Assembly (NCBI GenBank): GCA_004154925.1
Contig: QJNS01000011.1
Span: 434,001-498,000 of the forward strand
DNA length: 64,000 bases
Direction: 5' to 3'
DNA from: Monosporascus cannonballus
Taxonomy: Eukaryota; Ascomycota; Sordariomycetes; Xylariales
This document shows positions 58,707 to 64,000 of this stretch, in pieces. The position numbers were made by a program, and so were the translations under genes. The stretch's first letter is position 1; every line of letters starts with the position of its first letter. The notes below the pieces were generated by a model. The model saw only the letters and a list, made by a program, of their open reading frames with translations, was not told where the DNA came from and did no database searches.

Positions 58707-61013
58707 TTTATGGTTAATTATTAATAATTAAACGATATTACTATTAAGGATCGAATACCATTACCCTTAATTACAAAAATGAAAAACCGACTTTATAAAG
58801 CTAAATAATTCATAATATTCGATTTTAAAAATGGATATAACCTTATTAGGATAAGGAAAGGATACGAATGGAAAATAACCTTTAGGACGAAATACGGATT
58901 GTTTAAATATTTAGTTATGCTAATGGGATTTACAAACGTATTAGCGATTTTCTAATGAATAATTAACTATGTGCTACGAAAATATCTCGATATTTTCGTT
59001 ATTTGCTATCTTGACGATATTCTCATCTTTTCGGAAACAGAAAAAGCATACGTAAAATACGTTCATAAAGTTCTTTAAGCTTTATAGGACATAAGGTTAC
59101 TTATTAACGCAATAAAGAATTAGTTCTATATACAGGAAATAAAATATTTAGGACATATTATTACCCTAGAACATATCAAAATAGACCCCAAAAAATCGCT
59201 GTAATCACAGAATGGCAGATATTAATAACGGTTAAGGAGGTACAGGTATTCTTTGAATTCGTTAATTACTACAGGAAATTTATTCGAAACTTTAGCAGAA
59301 TAATTATACCCCTAATAAAGCTTACGAAAAAAAAATTCAAAGGGACGCCAGATACGGAAAAAGTATTTCGGGATATCAAAAATATAATTACTAACGAGCC
59401 AATATTAATTATATATAATTTAAAATACCTTATTAAGCTGGAAACCGATATTTCGGATTACGTATTAAACGTAATAATCGGATAGCGAAATAATTAAAGC
59501 AAATTGCACCTTATTATATTCTTTTTGTATAAATTAAAAAAAGCCGAATTCAATTACGGTATTCCAGATAAAGTATTTATTGTTATTATTATAACATTTC
59601 GGGAATTTAGGTATTTCATAAAAGGAAATTTATACCAGGTTAAGGTTTATACGGATTATTAAAATCTTATCTGATTTACCACAACTAAAAAGCTTATAGG
59701 ACGATAATTAAGATATACGAAAAAATTGGCAAACTTCGACTTCGTTAATATTTACAAAAAAAGTTCAGAAAACGGTAAAACAAATACTTTAAGTAAGCGA
59801 CCAGATTTCGAAAAAAAAATTGGTCAAAATTAACCAGATAATTTTTAATACCACCATAAAAAGATATTTACGCTTACGGCAAATTACGACAATCCGGGCA
59901 GCACCTAGTAATATATATTAAAAAAATTTAACAATATAACGATAATCTCCCAGAAAACCAAAAAGCCAACAAAATGCAAATTCCAGAAAAATATTAAAAG
60001 GATCTAGTACGAAAAATATACGAATATCAGTTATACGAATATCCAGGGACGCACAAAACTCTAAAAAAAGTTCGACGCATATATTCCTTTTTAAAACGAA
60101 ATTAACGGTACAGAAAATCATATAGTAATACGATATTTGCGCTAAAGTAAAGATTCGACGATATAAGCCTTACGGAAAATTACAGCTATTACCAGTCGTA
60201 AAGCAACCATAATATTTAATTATATTCGCTTTTATTATTAAGCTTTTTATATCAAAAAATCCAGTTACGGAAATATATTACGATAGCATTTTCGTAATCG
60301 TCGACCGATTTGCGAAATTTTTATATTTCCTATTATACTATAAGGATATAAACGCCAAACAACTGGTATATATTTTCTTTAAATACATTTTTAGCATATA
60401 CGCATTATTAATAAAAATTATATTAAATAAAGAATTAGTATTTGCATTTATGTTTTGGCAAGGCCTTATAGCATAAATCGGCTTAAATTATAAGTTATCC
60501 AGCGTATTTAAACCTTAGACGGATAAATAGATAAAACGAATAAATTAAACTTTGGAAACTTACTTACGATAATATATTAATTACGAACAAAATAATTAGG
60601 TGAAAAAACTATTAATCGCATAATTAGCTTATAATATTAATTATTACAAAAACATTAAGATATTATTTACGAACGCAAATTTTGGTTTTATTTCAAAAAT
60701 TTATAGAAAAGTACGTAATAACGGTTTAATTAATATCAAAACAATTTTTACGTTAAAACAGTTACGATAGTTATATTAAGAAATAAAAACAAAATTAGAA
60801 TTCGTACGTAATTAAATAAGTAAATATTATAATCAAAAAAGGTTAAAGGGATTAACTTTCGAAAAGAAGGAAATAATTTTTTTCGTTATAAAAAATATTT
60901 AAACAAAAAGACCTAGCAAAAAACTCGATTTCAAATATATTAGTCTATATAAAATCGCCAAAAAAATCTTAGAAAATAATTACTAATTAAAACTTTTACT
61001 AAAAGTTAAACTC
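58707..61013 (+). pseudogene. A6 pol remnant, 3' part: RT, RNase H, integrase
   Basis: It continues the RT interrupted by C1: KYGLFKYLVMLMGFTN near 58,890-58,940 and YLDDILIF near 59,005-59,030 (catalytic DD intact). RNase H follows (LETDISDYVLNVIIG, YKLKKAEFNY at about 59,440-59,560), then integrase with VIVDRFAKFLYF at about 60,295-60,330. It ends at 61,013 by insertion of a family-B LTR. Confidence 0.82.
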
Positions 61014-61632
61014 TGTTACAGGAACAGGGGTTCCTGTCTCGAAGAGACCAACTTTTAAGGCCTAGCGCGGGCCTGTCACGGCTAAACTCCGGACGGGAAG
61101 CTTGGCTCTTAAGGTGATCTGGTTAATCTGGGTGATCTGGGGACCAGATCATATAAATCCAACAGATCCACGACATACTTATTTTGAGAATTAGAACATA
61201 TAATAAATCGGTTTTTCATATAAATAGCACTTACTTAGTTTCATTCCTTAGCTATTAATCTAAGCTTTTAATTTAAAGGTAACTGTATTGTTTTCTAATT
61301 AGAAAAAAAGTTCTCAAATTTTTTTAACGAATAAACCCCTAATAAATTATTTTTTGCCCTATTATTACCTGCAAATCAAAACCTTATTTCGGATATTATT
61401 TATACCTTTAGGTAAATGTATAATAGGTTCGTTATATTTTGATAATCCCTTAATTAATAGCCGACAAATAATTTAAAATTTAATTAAATATATGTTTTCC
61501 TAAATTTAATAAAGACAATATAACACAATAATATTTAAAAAGTAAATAATATACCTAATCCCCGTTATTAATTAAAAAAGGATCAGTAATTAAATTAAAC
61601 AATCTACCCCTTATTGAAAAAATATTTAATTA
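61014..61632 (+). mobile_element. Family-B element: 5' LTR and leader, interrupted by C2
   Basis: LTR 61,014-61,436 (TGTTACAGGAACAGGGG ... GGTTCGTTATA, 423 bp) is followed by about 195 bp that match the C1 leader (TTTTGATAATCCCTTAATTAATAG...). This shows that family B is a real retrotransposon and that its post-LTR sequence is shared with family C. It is cut at 61,632 by C2; the remainder is outside the window. Confidence 0.85.
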
Positions 61633-62246
61633 TGTAACGAACCTGTTATATATCTACCTGGAGGTATAAACAATATCCGAAAGAGGTTTTGATTTGCAGG
61701 TAATAATAAGGTGAAGAATAATTTAATATGTTTGTTAAGGAGATTTTAAGGTATTTCTTTTTAAATCAAAAAACGGTACAGTTATTTTTGGCTAAGAACT
61801 TAAATTGATAGCTAAAAAGCGAAAAATTAAGTAGGTAATTATTTATATAAAAGATCCAAACCTTATATATCTTTTTTATTTTTTATGTTTTTATGGTTTC
61901 TGGGCATTTCGAAAAATTATGGTATTTGTTATCCATGAATCTCCTGGTATCTTTGGAGATTAATAAAGGCCTGAGGTTTATCCGATGGGAAATGGAGATC
62001 CCGAATATCTTTAACTTCCTGGGCTTTTTTAGGCCTAGTGGAGTCCTTTTTAAACGTAATATTATTCTTTCCTTTTCAGGATTTTTGTCCCCAAAGATAA
62101 AAAAAATAAGTTTTTAATTTTTTTTCTTTTTTTGCGTTATAGTATTATATTTGACTATATCGAATAAACCTTAAAAACATATTAAATCTTATATTAAAAA
62201 TTATTACAAATTAATTAAGTTAATTTTTTAATTTGGTTTCGAAATT

Positions 62247-62750
62247 ATGACGTATATATGTTATTTCGAGAAAAAACTTTTTTATAAGATGTTAAAAAGT
62301 TAAAAGAATTATTAAAATTTTTTGGCGGCCAATATTCAATTTTGTAATCAAAATTATATTTTGTTTTTATTACTTGAAAATATCCGGGCCGAAAAGTTTC
62401 GGATAAACCGAAAAAAACGTTTAATTATTTAATAATTTTAAGAATTATCCAATCGCATTATTTGGTTGGATCGTTAATTTGAATGGTTATATTCCAAAAG
62501 GGTGTCATTTATTTAAAAAGCGTTTAAAAATATGGATAAACTGAAAAAGCGAGAAAAGCTGGATACGGAAAAGGATTATAAAGAAAAAGAATAAGCATAA
62601 TTTGTTTCAAAGTTAAATGCGTTAATAAAGGTATTTATTTTTTTCGATTAAAGCGCCGTAAGGGTTAATTTAAGTGGGGGACCGTTATCGTCTGTGACTT
62701 TGGCCGTATTGGAGACGGTTGGTCAGGATTTTGGTGGTAAAACGTCTTAA
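62247..62750 (+). pseudogene. Antisense accessory gene (aORF) of C2
   Basis: 168 codons run from ATG 62,247 to TAA 62,748-62,750, preceded by an in-frame extension to about 62,130 without ATG. It reads EIMTYICYFEKK, LLLENIRAEKFRINRKKRL, a coiled-coil (MDKLKKREKLDTEKDYKEKE), LNALIKVFIFFD, then LAVLETVGQDFGG. It is in the same place and frame as in C1. Stops are at Gln/Trp-type positions only. Confidence 0.74.
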
Positions 62751-62816
62751 TTAGGTCTATCGTATTTATTAAATAATTAAGTGGTTTTTACGTATTTTTT
62801 TATGTAAGTATTTTTC

Positions 62817-64000
62817 TTATTTAACTAGGTACTGGATTTTACTTTTAACTATTTTGGAATCCAGTATTCGTTTAATTTCGTATTCGTTAAAGTTTTTTTC
62901 GAATTTTAGGTCTATTTTTAATAAGGCGTTTTTGGGTATTGGTTTAAGTAAAGAAATATAGAAAACAGGGTGTATTTTTATGTTTTTGGATAACGACAAT
63001 TAGTAATTAATTTTGGAAATAATTTCGTTAATTTTAAATAGGCTAAGTTTTTTAAAGTTAAACTTATCGCTAGGTCTTTTTGTTTTGATTTATAAGATAT
63101 TTAAGGTTACGTTTTATTTTTGGCATAATAAATAAACCTTATTTCTTTCCGTTAAAATTGGTCCTTTAATTTTTTTTATTATAATATTCGATAATCCGTT
63201 ATTGCAAAAATCGTAATTTATTTTGGAAATAGGCTTGGATCGTTTTAATTTTTATTATTAATATTTTTATTTTTACAATAATTATAACAATTTTTGATAT
63301 TTTGTTAAACGATTATTTAAGTTATTTTGTTTTTACGTTATATCCGTATATAGCTATATAAAGAAATACGTTTATATCCTTATTAATAAATATATTATAG
63401 GCAATTTATGTTATTTATAAAAATTTTATTTAATTATTTTATTAGTAATTAACGTAATTTCGCAGGTATTATTTTAAAGTTTGGTTTAATTTTTCGGTTT
63501 AACTATCTATTTAAAGATAATATGCTATTAAGAATTTGAATTTAATAATAATTTATTTAAAAAAATTAATGCCGAATTTTAAAATAAATAACGTATTTCG
63601 GTTTAAAACGATTTTTTTAAATATTTTATATTTATTGAAATATTATTTAATAAAAATATAAGCTAATTATTTTGCCGTTATGTTTCCTTTAAAAGGTAAA
63701 AAATACCTATATTTGGTAAATTTATTAATAATTACTTATATTTCGTTATATTTGATTCCAGTAATTGGGTTTTTAAATGGAAATAAATTCATAATAAAAT
63801 CCTAAGTTATGGTATTTTATGTTTTATTAGGAATATCGGTAAGTTATAATAGCCCGTAAGGCTTATAACGTATTACTTTAATTTTGTTATAAATGTTATA
63901 ATTTTTAATAATCATATTGATTATACGGCGTAACTTAGGGAAATTATATTTTTTTTGCAGCTATCGGATAGTCTTAAAAATTCCTTGGTATTCGTATAAT
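62817..64000 (-). pseudogene. C2 pol remnant: integrase C-terminus and chromodomain
   Basis: An open 60-codon stretch at 62,817-62,999 reads SKNIKIHPVFYISLLKP, then NEYEIKRILDSKI and IQYLVK. That is the integrase GPY/HPVFH-type tail followed by a chromodomain, ending where the conserved Trp should be. Further integrase sequence continues to the window edge with frequent stops. Confidence 0.82.

Larger units (their letters stand above)
48292..61013 (+). mobile_element. Gypsy chromovirus A6, split by C1, truncated by a family-B element
   Basis: LTR 48,292-48,671 (type II U3, TGTTATAACC ... GCCGTTATA) is followed by gag and pol. Pol is interrupted by the complete element C1 (51,463-58,701). The broken RT sentence (GGGAAATTACGA / TACGATTTATGG) matches the uninterrupted version at about 48,120 and 7,310. 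Pol then continues through RT, RNase H and integrase to 61,013. There a family-B LTR begins, before the chromodomain is reached. The 3' end is outside the window. Confidence 0.88.
61633..64000 (-). mobile_element. Gypsy chromovirus C2 (reverse), 3' part, truncated by window edge
   Basis: Reverse LTR 61,633-62,061 (TGTAACGAACC ... AACGTAATA, 429 bp) is followed by the 3' end of a family-C element read on the minus strand. It includes the antisense gene, a chromodomain with an upstream HPVF block, and integrase. It continues past 64,000. Confidence 0.87.

Noticed and set aside
1..64000. tRNA, rRNA or CRISPR arrays
   Set aside because: No cloverleaf with A and B boxes, no rRNA-like conserved blocks, and no regularly spaced short repeats with unique spacers were seen by eye. 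A covariance-model scan was not possible.

Overview
The window looks like a chromosome segment of a filamentous ascomycete (Pezizomycotina). About 11 kb of gene-dense, balanced-composition DNA (about 25,269-36,640) is flanked on both sides by very AT-rich blocks built almost entirely of nested, mutated LTR retrotransposons. The mutations have the signature of repeat-induced point mutation (RIP): C-to-T and G-to-A changes that turn Gln and Trp codons into stops and Cys/His zinc ligands into Tyr. The island genes have short introns (mostly 50-90 bp) with GT...AG ends and CTAAC/CTGAC-like branch sites, which is typical of this group. The species cannot be named from the sequence.

Left block (1-25,268). 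It starts with a window-truncated, minus-strand Ty3/Gypsy remnant (1 to about 3,150), followed by a Tc1/mariner transposon that has been split twice. A Gypsy element (A0, 4,166-11,318, TSD ATTAC) sits inside its transposase. A second Gypsy element (A2, 11,748-25,241, TSD AGTTG) sits just after its end and is itself split by a third (A1, 12,879-19,612, TSD ATTAA). A solo LTR of another family (B) lies inside A0.

Island (25,269-36,640). Five multi-exon genes rebuild cleanly into open frames: an Hsp70-like ATPase (-), a leucine-zipper protein of unknown function (+) divergent from it, an intracellular V8/trypsin-like serine protease (-), a lectin-like propeller protein (-), and an ankyrin-repeat/vWA fusion (+). 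A 350-bp tandem duplication lies between the last two. None shows an obvious signal peptide and none is RIP-damaged. ATPase, protease, lectin and ankyrin/vWA parts together resemble recognition and signalling modules, but no functional link between these genes is demonstrated here.

Right block (36,641-64,000). Gypsy elements are nested up to five deep: LTR fragments, a complete element A4 (37,953-44,694, TSD AGTAT), A5 interrupted by A6, A6 interrupted by a complete family-C element (51,463-58,701, TSD TACGA) and by a family-B element, which is in turn interrupted by a second family-C element running off the window.

Three points stand out. First, the family A and C chromoviruses carry a previously unrecognised (to me) antisense gene between the chromodomain end of pol and the 3' LTR. 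It is in the same place and has related sequence in six copies. Second, LTRs in both lineages share everything from the TATA box to the 3' end but have unrelated upstream U3 modules. Third, RIP damage fades toward the outer edges of each element.
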